Shown piece after piece: positions 17,753 to 25,887 of a stretch of 64,000 nt of DNA. Each line of letters starts with the position of its first letter. The stretch's first letter is position 1. The notes beneath the pieces were generated by a model that saw only the letters and a list, made by a program, of their open reading frames with translations, had not been told where the DNA came from and did not search any database. The stretch comes from Flavobacterium sp. HSC-32F16 (GTDB taxonomy: Bacteria; Bacteroidota; Bacteroidia; Flavobacteriales; Flavobacteriaceae), in contig NZ_JALKAC010000006.1 in NCBI RefSeq assembly GCF_024171645.1, positions 1-64,000 on the forward strand, read 5' to 3'. The translations under genes and the position numbers were made by a program.

Positions 17753-19282
17753 ATGATTTACTCAAAAAAATTACTGTTTCTTTTTTTAGTTTTAAGTGTA
17801 AAGTTCTCTGCGTCAGCACAAGTAAAACTGCCGGCTTTGGTTGGCGATAATATGGTTTTACAGCAGAATGCCAAAGTTAATTTATGGGGATGGGCCTCTC
17901 CAAACGAAAAAATCACGCTGAATTTAGGATGGACAAATGAAGCTGTTGAGGTTACGGCCGACGCTGAAGGAAACTGGAAAACAGTCGTTTCTACCCCAAA
18001 CGGCAGCGATAAATCCTTTGAAATCACAATTAATGCTTTCAATAAAATTGTCCTGAAAAACATTCTGATAGGTGAAGTCTGGCTTTGTTCCGGACAATCG
18101 AATATGTTTTTTCCTGTGGGAAGAGAAGAAGGAACCTGGAAAACCGGAGTTAAAAATTATGAAGAAGAAGTGAAAAACGCTTCATTCCCTAATATCAGAT
18201 TATTTACAGTGGCGCTTAATGCTTCGCCAAAACCGCTTGAAGATGTTACAGGAAACTGGAAAGTGTGTTCGCCGGAAAACATCAAAACATTTTCGGCCGT
18301 CGCTTATTTTTTCGGAAGAGATATATACCAAAGACTTAATGTGCCAATTGGGTTAATTTCGACTTCTTGGGGAGGAACAAAAGCCGAAGCGTGGACAGCT
18401 CAGAATATTTTAGAAGAAGATACCGCATTTTTGCCTATTCTTCAGGAAGATGCCAAAAACGAAAAAATACATCAGGAAAAACTAGAAGCGTATTATTTAG
18501 CTTTAATAAATGAAAGAATTGCAAGTGCTGCCAACGCTCCAAAAGGACAGTTGAAAAAACCTAAAAAAGAACCCAACAAAACGTCGTATGTTTTGTACAA
18601 TGCCATGCTCCACCCAATTGTAAATTATACCATAAAAGGCGCAATTTGGTATCAGGGAGAAAGCAACTCCGGAAAAGCGTATTTGTACAGAAGTTTATTT
18701 CCAGCAATGGTAAAAAGCTGGAGAGACGAATGGAAGCAAGGCGATTTCCCATTTTACTATGTGCAGATTACTCCGCATAAAGGACAAAATGCCGAAATAC
18801 GTGAAGCACAGCTGATGTCTTTAAAAACAATTCCAAACAGCGGTATGGTCGTAACAACCGATGTTGGCGACGCACAAAACATTCACCCAATCGATAAACA
18901 AACAGTAGGGCACAGACTCGCCTTAATTGCCGGAGCGAAAACGTACGGAGAAAAAAAACTGGTTTATTCCGGACCGATTTTTAATCATATGAAAATAAAG
19001 AAACAAAAAGCACAATTATTTTTTGATTATGCCGATTCCGGATTAAAGAAAACAGATGATGTTTTAAAAGAATTTGAAATTGCCGGACAAGATCAGGTTT
19101 TTTATCCCGCAGATGCTAAAATTGATGGAAAAACTGTAGTGGTTTCTTCTTCAAAAGTCAAAAATCCAATAGCCGTTCGTTTTGCCTGGAAAGCCGTTCC
19201 GGAACCCAATTTATTCAACAATGATAATTTACCGGCTTCTCCTTTTAGAACAGATGACTGGGTAATAGTTGAAAAGAAGTAA
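17753..19282 (+). CDS. Sialate O-acetylesterase-type (SGNH) carbohydrate esterase
   Basis: About 509 residues from MIYSKKLL; ATGs at 17699, 17732 and 17747 are in frame, but the first lies inside the operator and the second before the predicted transcription start. Signal peptide ends SASAQ. The GQSNM motif (LCSGQSNMFFPV) holds the catalytic Ser, and the DAQNIHP segment plausibly supplies the His/Asp. An N-terminal beta-sandwich (about 25-110) precedes the SGNH core, as in SASA/DUF303 esterases. In a pectin locus the likely job is to remove acetyl groups from rhamnogalacturonan side positions; acetylated sialic acid is unlikely here. First gene of a five-gene operon (to 23575). Confidence 0.85.
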   Translation: MIYSKKLLFLFLVLSVKFSASAQVKLPALVGDNMVLQQNAKVNLWGWASPNEKITLNLGWTNEAVEVTADAEGNWKTVVSTPNGSDKSFEITINAFNKIVLKNILIGEVWLCSGQSNMFFPVGREEGTWKTGVKNYEEEVKNASFPNIRLFTVALNASPKPLEDVTGNWKVCSPENIKTFSAVAYFFGRDIYQRLNVPIGLISTSWGGTKAEAWTAQNILEEDTAFLPILQEDAKNEKIHQEKLEAYYLALINERIASAANAPKGQLKKPKKEPNKTSYVLYNAMLHPIVNYTIKGAIWYQGESNSGKAYLYRSLFPAMVKSWRDEWKQGDFPFYYVQITPHKGQNAEIREAQLMSLKTIPNSGMVVTTDVGDAQNIHPIDKQTVGHRLALIAGAKTYGEKKLVYSGPIFNHMKIKKQKAQLFFDYADSGLKKTDDVLKEFEIAGQDQVFYPADAKIDGKTVVVSSSKVKNPIAVRFAWKAVPEPNLFNNDNLPASPFRTDDWVIVEKK

Positions 19283-19290
19283 AAGCGATA

Positions 19291-19434
19291 AAATTAAACA
19301 CATAGAAACATAGTTTGAGGAACTTTAAAAAAGGCGTTTCACTTGCATAAACGAACATAGCTATGGGTAAAAACTAGTTTTTTTAAAGCTCTTTTATAGA
19401 ATTAAAAAATCTATGTTGCTATGTGTTTAAATTT
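19291..19434. repeat. Long inverted repeat, ACACATAG family
   Basis: Arm 19291-19313 (AAACACATAGAAACATAG core) pairs with 19411-19434 (CTATGTTGCTATGTGTTTAA core). It is a dispersed hairpin type that I associate with Flavobacterium intergenic regions. Confidence 0.6.
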
Positions 19435-19449
19435 AAAATCAAAGAGCAA

Positions 19450-20520
19450 ATGAATAGAAGACAATTTATAATAGGAAATTCTTTGGCTGTTATGGGATTA
19501 TGTCTTCCATTTTCGGCGAAAGCCCTTAATTTTTTAGACGATCCCAGACTTTCAGATTTCGAGAAAAAACTCCGTCCAGTTGGGCGCGCTTTAGAATTTG
19601 AAGAGTATTACGTTTGGTGCAACAGCCCGATTGAAGGTCCGGACGGAAAAATTCATGTTTTTTTCTCACGATGGAAAAAATCAAAAAGCATGAGCGGCTG
19701 GATAAACGGTTCAGAGATTGCCCATGCCATTGCTGATAAACCAGAAGGTCCTTATGAATATGTCAGCACTATTTTAGCTCCAAGAGGCGAAGGTTTTTGG
19801 GATGCCACAACCTGCCATAATCCGAGTATTCATTTTGCAGACGGAAAATATGCGCTTTTTTTCATGGGAAATTCCAATGGAAAAATGGATACCAAACGCA
19901 TCGGCTTAGCCGTTTCAGATTCACTTTACGGCCCGTGGGAACGACCAGACGAACCATTGCTGTTTCCTGGAGAAAAAGGTTCTTGGGACGATCTGCTGAC
20001 CACAAATCCTTCTTTTTTAAAACATCCAAACGGAGAATACTGGCTCTATTATAAGTCATTGGATACAGAAAATTATGTGCATCCAAAATTTCCCGTAAAA
20101 GGAAACCGAAAATACGGACTCGCAGTTTCTAAATCACTTAAAGGGCCATATATAAAATCGCCGGACAATCCCGTAATTGATTTTTCAAAACTCGGCGATA
20201 ATAAACAATGCGAAGATGCTTTTGTATGGTATGAAAACAACAAATTCAAAATGCTGGCAAGGGATATGGGTGTTTTTGGAATGGATTATGGCCTTTATAT
20301 GGATTCTGATGACGGAATTCACTGGAATGATCCGCAGATTTCCTATCAGCCTTTAGATAAATATATCAAACAGCCCGATGCGCCAAAACATTTAAACCGA
20401 TACGGACGTGCCGAACGTCCGCAGTTATTGTTTCAAAACGGAAAAGCGACGTATTTGTTTGCCGCTTCACAAGGCGGAAAATACGAAACTGCTTCGGCCT
20501 TTATTTTTAAGATAATTTAA
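19450..20520 (+). CDS. Five-bladed beta-propeller glycoside hydrolase (GH43/GH117-like)
   Basis: 356 residues from MNRRQFIIGN; a GTG at 19423 is in frame but lies within the inverted repeat, so I reject it. NRRQFI with a hydrophobic run recalls a Tat-type signal. The repeated blade pattern (IEGPDGKIHVFFSRW, CHNPSIHFADGKYALFF, LTTNPSFLKHPNGEYWLYY, CEDAFVWYENNKFKML, AERPQLLF) is that of furanosidase-like five-bladed propellers. The acidic residues in those blades probably include the catalytic ones. It lies directly before rhaM, so it may release rhamnose or an arabinose or galactose side unit. The exact family is not certain. Confidence 0.7.
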   Translation: MNRRQFIIGNSLAVMGLCLPFSAKALNFLDDPRLSDFEKKLRPVGRALEFEEYYVWCNSPIEGPDGKIHVFFSRWKKSKSMSGWINGSEIAHAIADKPEGPYEYVSTILAPRGEGFWDATTCHNPSIHFADGKYALFFMGNSNGKMDTKRIGLAVSDSLYGPWERPDEPLLFPGEKGSWDDLLTTNPSFLKHPNGEYWLYYKSLDTENYVHPKFPVKGNRKYGLAVSKSLKGPYIKSPDNPVIDFSKLGDNKQCEDAFVWYENNKFKMLARDMGVFGMDYGLYMDSDDGIHWNDPQISYQPLDKYIKQPDAPKHLNRYGRAERPQLLFQNGKATYLFAASQGGKYETASAFIFKII

Positions 20521-20531
20521 AAGTGAAAAAA

Positions 20532-20855
20532 ATGGAAAACACAATTAGGAATGCTTTTACGATGAAAGTAAAATCAGGTTTTGAAGCTGAATATAAAATA
20601 CGACACGACCAAATCTGGCCGGAACTCACGGCACTCCTTTCAGAAAGTGGTATTTGTGATTATTCTATTTTTCTGGATGAAGAAACCGGAATTCTTTTTG
20701 GTGTTCAGAAATTAAATAAAGGTTTTGATCGTTCGCAGCTTTCAAGTCATCCGCTAATGCGAAAATGGTGGAACCATATGTCAGATATAATGGAAACAAA
20801 TCCAGATAATTCACCCAAAACAAATTCGCTGAAAGAGGTCTTTCATTTAGATTAA
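20532..20855 (+). CDS. rhaM: L-rhamnose mutarotase
   Basis: 107 residues from MENTIRN, with 11 bp to the gene before it. A GTG 9 nt upstream is less likely than this ATG. The family active site is visible: Y21, H25 (KIRHDQIW) and the tryptophan pair W79-W80 (MRKWWNHM). RhaM interconverts alpha and beta L-rhamnopyranose, giving the anomer needed by the isomerase. It lies in the enzyme operon and not next to rhaT/rhaI, which ties the polymer-degrading operon to rhamnose metabolism. No signal peptide, so cytoplasmic. Confidence 0.92.
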   Translation: MENTIRNAFTMKVKSGFEAEYKIRHDQIWPELTALLSESGICDYSIFLDEETGILFGVQKLNKGFDRSQLSSHPLMRKWWNHMSDIMETNPDNSPKTNSLKEVFHLD

Positions 20856-20893
20856 ATGATTAAATTGTTTTTCAATAAAAAAGTAATAAAATA

Positions 20894-22183
20894 ATGAAAA
20901 GTACAATCAAACTTTACGTTCCAATTGCATTTTCAATGTTGGTTTTTGCAAACACTAATGCGCAGAAAAAAACTGAAAATACGATTGTCTTAAAAAACAC
21001 TTCCAATTTAGAACTGCCTCAAAAAGCTGTTTCCATAAAAAGAAAACAGCTCCCTTCACAAAACGATTCAGGAAAATATCCAATTTTAATTTATAAAAAC
21101 GATACCATTCCGGCACAGGTAAATGATTTAGACGGAGACGGAAAGTGGGACGAATTGTTTCTGGTAACTGATTTTGCTCCAAAAGAAGAAAAGAAAGCCG
21201 TTTTAAGCTGGTCCAGTACAGATCCAAAATTTAAAATACGAACAAGCGCCAGATTTGGGAAAAGAGAAGGGAAAAATCTGCCGGTTCATCCCGATACTCA
21301 AGAAGTTTTATTAGCCAATCAGGTTCTAAAAAAACTCGGTTACCAAAAATACCAAACCGACGGACCAACTTGGGAAAATGATAAAGTAGGTTTCAGGCAC
21401 TATCTGGACGGAAGAAACTGTAAAGACGTTTTCGGTAAAAAAACACCCGGAATTACACCAGAAGATGTGGGTATAAACAGCAAAGGTGAAGTTGAAGACA
21501 ATTACCATGTAATGCTGGATTGGGGAAGAGATATTTTTCCTGTTGGAAGTTCTTCAGGATTAGGAGGTTTTGCATTGCTGACCAGCGATAATAAAGTACA
21601 CCGACTTGGTATTTTAGGCAATGACACGATCAACAATATTGAGAAAACGACTTTTAAAATTATAAGTGAAGGTCCTGAAAATTCAGTTTTAAATTATAAA
21701 TACGAAAATTGGGAAGTCTCAGGAAATAAATATCAGGCAGAAGAAACCGCTTCAATCTGGCCGGGAATGTATGGTTATAAAAACACCGTTTCTGTAAACG
21801 GACTAAAAGGAAACGATACACTTTTGATTGCATTTTCAAATATTAATAATCAAAATCCGCTTCAGGTAATCAATTCAGGAGATTTTGTGTGTTTCATTCA
21901 GCATGATAAATTAACCTACGAACGCCAGTGGATTTTAGGAACAGCCATAATAATTCCGAAAGGCGTTTATAAAGGATATATAGAAGCTCCAAAAACAGGA
22001 CAGCTGACTGATTCGTATTTGATAAAAACGTTAGCCAAAAACAACCAGCAGATAAGTTATTACCCAATAGCCGGCTGGGAATTAAGCGCAGATAAAGGCT
22101 TTAAAGATTCGGCTTATTTTACCAGTTATGTAACCACTTTGGCAGAGCAGTTATCTGCAAAAGTTAAAGTTGAGGTGAAATAA
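20894..22183 (+). CDS. DUF4861 secreted protein of pectin loci
   Basis: 429 residues with signal peptide (FANTNAQ, about 23). It matches my memory of the DUF4861 family: an early DLDGDGKWDELFLVTDF segment and WPGMYGYKNTVSVNGLKGNDTLLIAFS later, giving a beta-rich fold. Family members occur in Bacteroidetes loci for rhamnogalacturonan and related polysaccharides. The biochemical activity is not known to me; a glycosidase or lyase-assisting role on an unsaturated product is possible. It sits between rhaM and the polygalacturonase in one operon. Confidence 0.75.
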   Translation: MKSTIKLYVPIAFSMLVFANTNAQKKTENTIVLKNTSNLELPQKAVSIKRKQLPSQNDSGKYPILIYKNDTIPAQVNDLDGDGKWDELFLVTDFAPKEEKKAVLSWSSTDPKFKIRTSARFGKREGKNLPVHPDTQEVLLANQVLKKLGYQKYQTDGPTWENDKVGFRHYLDGRNCKDVFGKKTPGITPEDVGINSKGEVEDNYHVMLDWGRDIFPVGSSSGLGGFALLTSDNKVHRLGILGNDTINNIEKTTFKIISEGPENSVLNYKYENWEVSGNKYQAEETASIWPGMYGYKNTVSVNGLKGNDTLLIAFSNINNQNPLQVINSGDFVCFIQHDKLTYERQWILGTAIIIPKGVYKGYIEAPKTGQLTDSYLIKTLAKNNQQISYYPIAGWELSADKGFKDSAYFTSYVTTLAEQLSAKVKVEVK

Positions 22184-22246
22184 CGAGATACTGGCCGCTC
22201 AAAACTTTCACAAAGTTCAATAACCACAAAACTAACAACTAACCCA

Positions 22247-23575
22247 ATGAAAACTATTTTAAAAACCTTATTCTGTCTCATTGTCTTTACTCAAGTGGCA
22301 ATCTCTCAGAATTACACCAATGATACATTTCCAGACGGAAGCCCGATTTCGAATTGGTTTAAAGACTACTCGAAAATTCAGCTGAAAAATTTAGGAAAAA
22401 AATACACCATAACCGATTTTGGAGTGAGTAAAGACAGCACTAAAATCCAGACCATTACCATACAAAAAGTAATCGATAAAGCTTCGGCAAATGGAGGAGG
22501 AGTAATTGTAATTCCTAAAGGTGTTTTTTTAAGCGGAGCCTTATTCTTTAAACCGAAAACAGCTTTGTATGTATCAGAAGGAGGGGTTTTAAAAGGTTCA
22601 GATGATATTACCGATTTTCCCATTATGCCATCCAGAATGGAAGGACAGAACCTTGATTATTTTCCTGCGCTAGTAAATGCTTATGGAGTTGATAATTTCT
22701 CGATTTCTGGAAAAGGAACCATCAACGGAAATGGCAAAAAATATTGGGAAGCTTTTTGGGAACGACGCAAGGAAAACCCAAAATGTACCAATCTGGAAGT
22801 TTCAAGACCAAGATTAGTTTTTGTGTGGAATTCAAACAACGTACAGCTTCAGGATGTAAAACTGATCAATTCCGGTTTTTGGACGAATCATTTTTACAAA
22901 TGCAATAATGTAAAACTGCTTGATTTGTATATTTTTTCACCCCATGTAGAAATTAAAGCACCAAGCACAGATGCTATTGACATTGATATCTGTAATAACT
23001 TTTTGGTAAAAGGCTGTTATATGTCGGTTAACGACGATGCTATTGCCTTAAAAGGAGGGAAAGGCCCTTACGCCGATCAGGGTAAAAACAACGGACCTAA
23101 TTCGAATATTATAATAGAAGACTGTAATTTCGGATTCTGCCATTCAGCCTTAACAAACGGAAGCGAATCTATTCATAATAAAAATGTAATTATGAGAAAC
23201 TGTAAAATAAACGGCGCTTCGCGAATGTTGTGGCTTAAAATGCGTCCGGATACACCGCAGCGATATGAATACATAAGAGTAGAAGATATAAAAGGACAGG
23301 CTAAAACAGGTTTGGCCATTTTTGCATGGAAACAATTTTTTGATTTAAAAGGACGTCCGGATATTCCGTTGTCTTATGGAGATAACGTGACTCTGAAAAA
23401 TATAGATTTAAAATGCGATACTTTTTACGGAGTAGAAAATGATCCCAATGTTCGTTTAACCAATTTTACATTTGAAAATTTAAATATCGAAACCGTAAAA
23501 ACGAATATTGATAAAAGCTTAATAAAAGGTGTTGAATTTAAGAATGTCTACGTGAATAAGCAGTTAATCGAGTAA
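22247..23575 (+). CDS. GH28 polygalacturonase / rhamnogalacturonan hydrolase
   Basis: 442 residues, signal peptide to about residue 20 (VAISQ). Right-handed beta-helix with the GH28 catalytic set: STDAIDID (D242), VNDDAIALK (D263, D264), the His in FGFCHSALTNGSE (about 302) and the substrate-binding LWLKMRPD. GH28 inverts the glycosidic bond at galacturonate. Here the target is probably the rhamnose-galacturonate backbone or an oligogalacturonide end. Last gene of the operon starting at 17753. No clear terminator follows. Confidence 0.92.
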   Translation: MKTILKTLFCLIVFTQVAISQNYTNDTFPDGSPISNWFKDYSKIQLKNLGKKYTITDFGVSKDSTKIQTITIQKVIDKASANGGGVIVIPKGVFLSGALFFKPKTALYVSEGGVLKGSDDITDFPIMPSRMEGQNLDYFPALVNAYGVDNFSISGKGTINGNGKKYWEAFWERRKENPKCTNLEVSRPRLVFVWNSNNVQLQDVKLINSGFWTNHFYKCNNVKLLDLYIFSPHVEIKAPSTDAIDIDICNNFLVKGCYMSVNDDAIALKGGKGPYADQGKNNGPNSNIIIEDCNFGFCHSALTNGSESIHNKNVIMRNCKINGASRMLWLKMRPDTPQRYEYIRVEDIKGQAKTGLAIFAWKQFFDLKGRPDIPLSYGDNVTLKNIDLKCDTFYGVENDPNVRLTNFTFENLNIETVKTNIDKSLIKGVEFKNVYVNKQLIE

Positions 23576-23828
23576 TTTTTCCGCACATTCTCAATCAGGT
23601 GTAATGGATTTTAAGCCAAAATCTTATGTTTTTTAACACTTTTGGAGATTTAATAAAAAATATTTTAAGACTCAATCTAAAGCATAGAGGAATGGTTGGG
23701 AATTTAATTTTGATAGTAAATGTCTGATTAATAGTTTATTGTGAAGATGAAATTTTTAAAAAATTGGAAGGTAAACTTTTAGTTAAATTTAGACTTAAAA
23801 AACAATGATAATTTTAACAGCAAATATG
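23576..23828. other. Gap after GH28
   Basis: AT-rich sequence with no gene or structure that I can support, apart from the downstream promoter. Confidence 0.5.
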
Positions 23829-23858
23829 TTGTAACTCTCAGGCAAGTTTCTATTTTTG
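23829..23858 (+). promoter_or_regulatory. Housekeeping-type promoter of the histone-like gene
   Basis: TTG at 23829-23831 and TATTTTTG at 23851-23858, 19-bp spacing: a full match to the Bacteroidetes -33/-7 pattern. The leader would be about 17 nt to the ATG at 23883. Confidence 0.65.
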
Positions 23859-23882
23859 CGCCTTAATTTAATAATTATAAGC

Positions 23883-24059
23883 ATGAAAGATCTATTAGTA
23901 AAAATCAACGCCGAAATTGAAACATTCAAAGCAGAAGCTGAATCTTTAACTGAAAAAGGTATCAAAGCTGCAGGACCAAGAGCACGTAAAGCTACTTTAG
24001 AAATCGAAAAACTTTTGAAAGAGTTCAGAAAAGTTTCTATCGAAGAATCAAAAAAATAA
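23883..24059 (+). CDS. Histone H1-like DNA-associated protein (Hc1 type)
   Basis: 58 residues from MKDLLVKINAE; an upstream TTG at 23856 overlaps the -7 box and is rejected. The helix-forming Glu/Lys-rich sequence (ESLTEKGIKAAGPRARKATLEIEKLLKEF) is typical of the small histone H1-like proteins found in most Bacteroidetes. It is shorter and less Lys-rich than chlamydial Hc1. A full promoter and its own terminator mark an independent, probably well expressed gene. It has no link to the pectin genes around it. Confidence 0.85.
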   Translation: MKDLLVKINAEIETFKAEAESLTEKGIKAAGPRARKATLEIEKLLKEFRKVSIEESKK

Positions 24060-24066
24060 TACAACT

Positions 24067-24095
24067 AAACCTCGTCACTCGACGAGGTTTTTTTA
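24067..24095 (+). terminator. Terminator of the histone-like gene
   Basis: Perfect 10-bp stem 24067-24076 with 24081-24090, tetraloop ACTC, T tail. Confidence 0.9.
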
Positions 24096-24139
24096 TGGCT
24101 TTAAGTGTAGATGTAAAAGTTCGGTTTAGTTTTCATTAC

Positions 24140-24217
24140 TTAACCGCAAAACACGCCGGTTTTTAAACTATTGTCGAATAGCGCAAAGTTAAAAGCCTTT
24201 GTAAACTTTGCTGTTAA
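24140..24217. repeat. Intergenic inverted repeat, TTAACCGCAAA family
   Basis: TTAACCGCAAA (24140-24150) and TTTGCTGTTAA (24207-24217) pair with one mismatch. Same family as 25751, 48110 and 55888. Confidence 0.55.
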
Positions 24218-24234
24218 ATATGCCATTTCACAAC

Positions 24235-25710
24235 TCACAATTCATAATTCTTCTTAATACATTGTGCAGCGGTTAATGCATTTAAATCAGCACCTTCTAT
24301 ACCCGTATGCGTATGATCTTTCGGGAAAAAGACTTTTACCTTTTCTTTTCCTAAAGCCTCATATTTTTGAGCCACAGCCTCGCTTAAATCTATATACAAA
24401 ACACCTTCTTTCTCTGCAATTTCTTTAGACCATTTAATATAGGTATCGGTTCTGCGTTCGACTTTATCGTTTGGCCATTCGTTTCTTGGCGTTAAGCTCA
24501 AAACAATCGGAATCGCACCTTTTTCTTTGGCTTCACGAATAAATTGGGTCATGTACCAGCCAAAAGTATGAACGATTTCTTTTGAACCATCAGGACGAAT
24601 CACTTCCTGAGTTTCATCACCAATCCCTTTTAAAGAACCTCTGAATTTTTCCTTATCAACTGCTCCGGCATCATTGTGTCCAAACTGAATCAGAACAAAA
24701 TTTCCCGGCTGTAATTGATTTTTGACTTCATCCCAAAGACCTTCATAATCAAACGTTCTGCTGCTTCGGCCGCCTTTTGCTTTATTGATAACCTCAATTC
24801 TTGTAGTGTCGCAGTATTTAGGAAATACAACGCCCCAGCCCACAGCATCCGGATTTCCATTATCGGCCATAGTAGAATCGCCAATTAAAAAGACTTTATT
24901 TTTAACTGGCAGAACGATTTTTGGATTTTTTAAAAAGTAATTTTTTAATGAATTTTTACTGTTTTTTAATTCCTCAATAAGTATTGAAGCAGACAAAACA
25001 GCACCTTTTGCAGAAGTATGCGTATGATCTTTTTTATAAAAATAAGTTCCAGTTACCTTTTGTTCGCCCATTTTTTCCATTTCAAGCGCCATTTTTTCAT
25101 TCAAATTTAGGAACGTAACTTTCTCTTTTTCGGCAATTTGTTTCGCCCACAAACCGTATGAAGCATCATTGCGTGGTACTTTTCCATCTTTCCAGTCATT
25201 TCTCGGAATTGGCGAACACACAATCGGAATTGCGCCTTTTGATTTTGCTTCGCGAATAACTTTCTGTATATACCAGCCGTAACTGTGTACGATTTCATGC
25301 TTTTTGGTGAGAATATTATCAATTTCCTGAGTTTCATTTCCAATACCTTTTATAGTGCCTCGCGCACGGAGACTGTCATTTATTGGTCCGTCGTCATTAT
25401 GTCCAAACTGAATCAGGACATAATCACCTTTTTTAAGTTTATTTAATACCACATTCCACAAACCTTTCTCCTGAAAAGTACGACTGCTGGTACCACCCAA
25501 AGCATGATTTTCCACATTAATTTTGGCTGTATCCAAAAACTGGCCAATAAAATCTCCCCAACCCCAAAGTCCGCCCGCACCGTTGCCTTTTCCATTTTTT
25601 ACAGTAGAATCACCAATCATAAAAAGAGTGGGCTTGTTGTCTTGTTTTGGTGTAAAATTGAAGAATAATACAGCCAGAAAGAAAAAGAAAAGTAGTTTAA
25701 GTGATTTCAT
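24235..25710 (-). CDS. Double-domain CE12 rhamnogalacturonan acetylesterase
   Basis: 491 residues, signal peptide then two complete SGNH esterase domains in tandem. Domain 1: GDST with S35, GGTSSRT (72-78), GHND (103-106), DHTHT (228-232). Domain 2: GDST with S279, GGRSSRT (313-319), GHND (344-347), DHTHT (465-469). Both keep all catalytic blocks, so both should be active. CE12 enzymes remove acetyl groups from galacturonate in rhamnogalacturonan. The domains differ in detail (T-G-G versus A-K-G-G), so the duplication is old. The gene follows the GH2 gene on the same strand after 177 bp containing a hairpin repeat. Confidence 0.9.
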   Translation of the reverse strand: MKSLKLLFFFFLAVLFFNFTPKQDNKPTLFMIGDSTVKNGKGNGAGGLWGWGDFIGQFLDTAKINVENHALGGTSSRTFQEKGLWNVVLNKLKKGDYVLIQFGHNDDGPINDSLRARGTIKGIGNETQEIDNILTKKHEIVHSYGWYIQKVIREAKSKGAIPIVCSPIPRNDWKDGKVPRNDASYGLWAKQIAEKEKVTFLNLNEKMALEMEKMGEQKVTGTYFYKKDHTHTSAKGAVLSASILIEELKNSKNSLKNYFLKNPKIVLPVKNKVFLIGDSTMADNGNPDAVGWGVVFPKYCDTTRIEVINKAKGGRSSRTFDYEGLWDEVKNQLQPGNFVLIQFGHNDAGAVDKEKFRGSLKGIGDETQEVIRPDGSKEIVHTFGWYMTQFIREAKEKGAIPIVLSLTPRNEWPNDKVERRTDTYIKWSKEIAEKEGVLYIDLSEAVAQKYEALGKEKVKVFFPKDHTHTGIEGADLNALTAAQCIKKNYEL

Positions 25711-25750
25711 ATTTTTTTCAATTATGAATTATGAATTGTGGAATGATTTT

Positions 25751-25858
25751 ATTTAACCGCAAGGTTCGCAAAGTTTTTTTTAACCATTGTTGAAATAGCG
25801 TAAAGTACGCAAGGCTTTGCGAACCCTGCGTGAATCTTTGCGAACCCCGCAGTTAAAT
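25751..25858. repeat. Intergenic inverted repeat, CGCAAAG family
   Basis: Outer arms 25751-25773 and 25836-25858 (GGTTCGCAAAG against CTTTGCGAACC) with an inner copy GCAAGGCTTTGCGAACC. It lies between the GH2 and CE12 genes. Confidence 0.65.
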
Positions 25859-25887
25859 GATATTGTGTTTTCAATCTGAAGCAAAAT

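Noticed and set aside
19423..19449. GTG start for the propeller enzyme
   Set aside because: It lies in an inverted repeat arm, and the Tat-like signal begins at the ATG at 19450.
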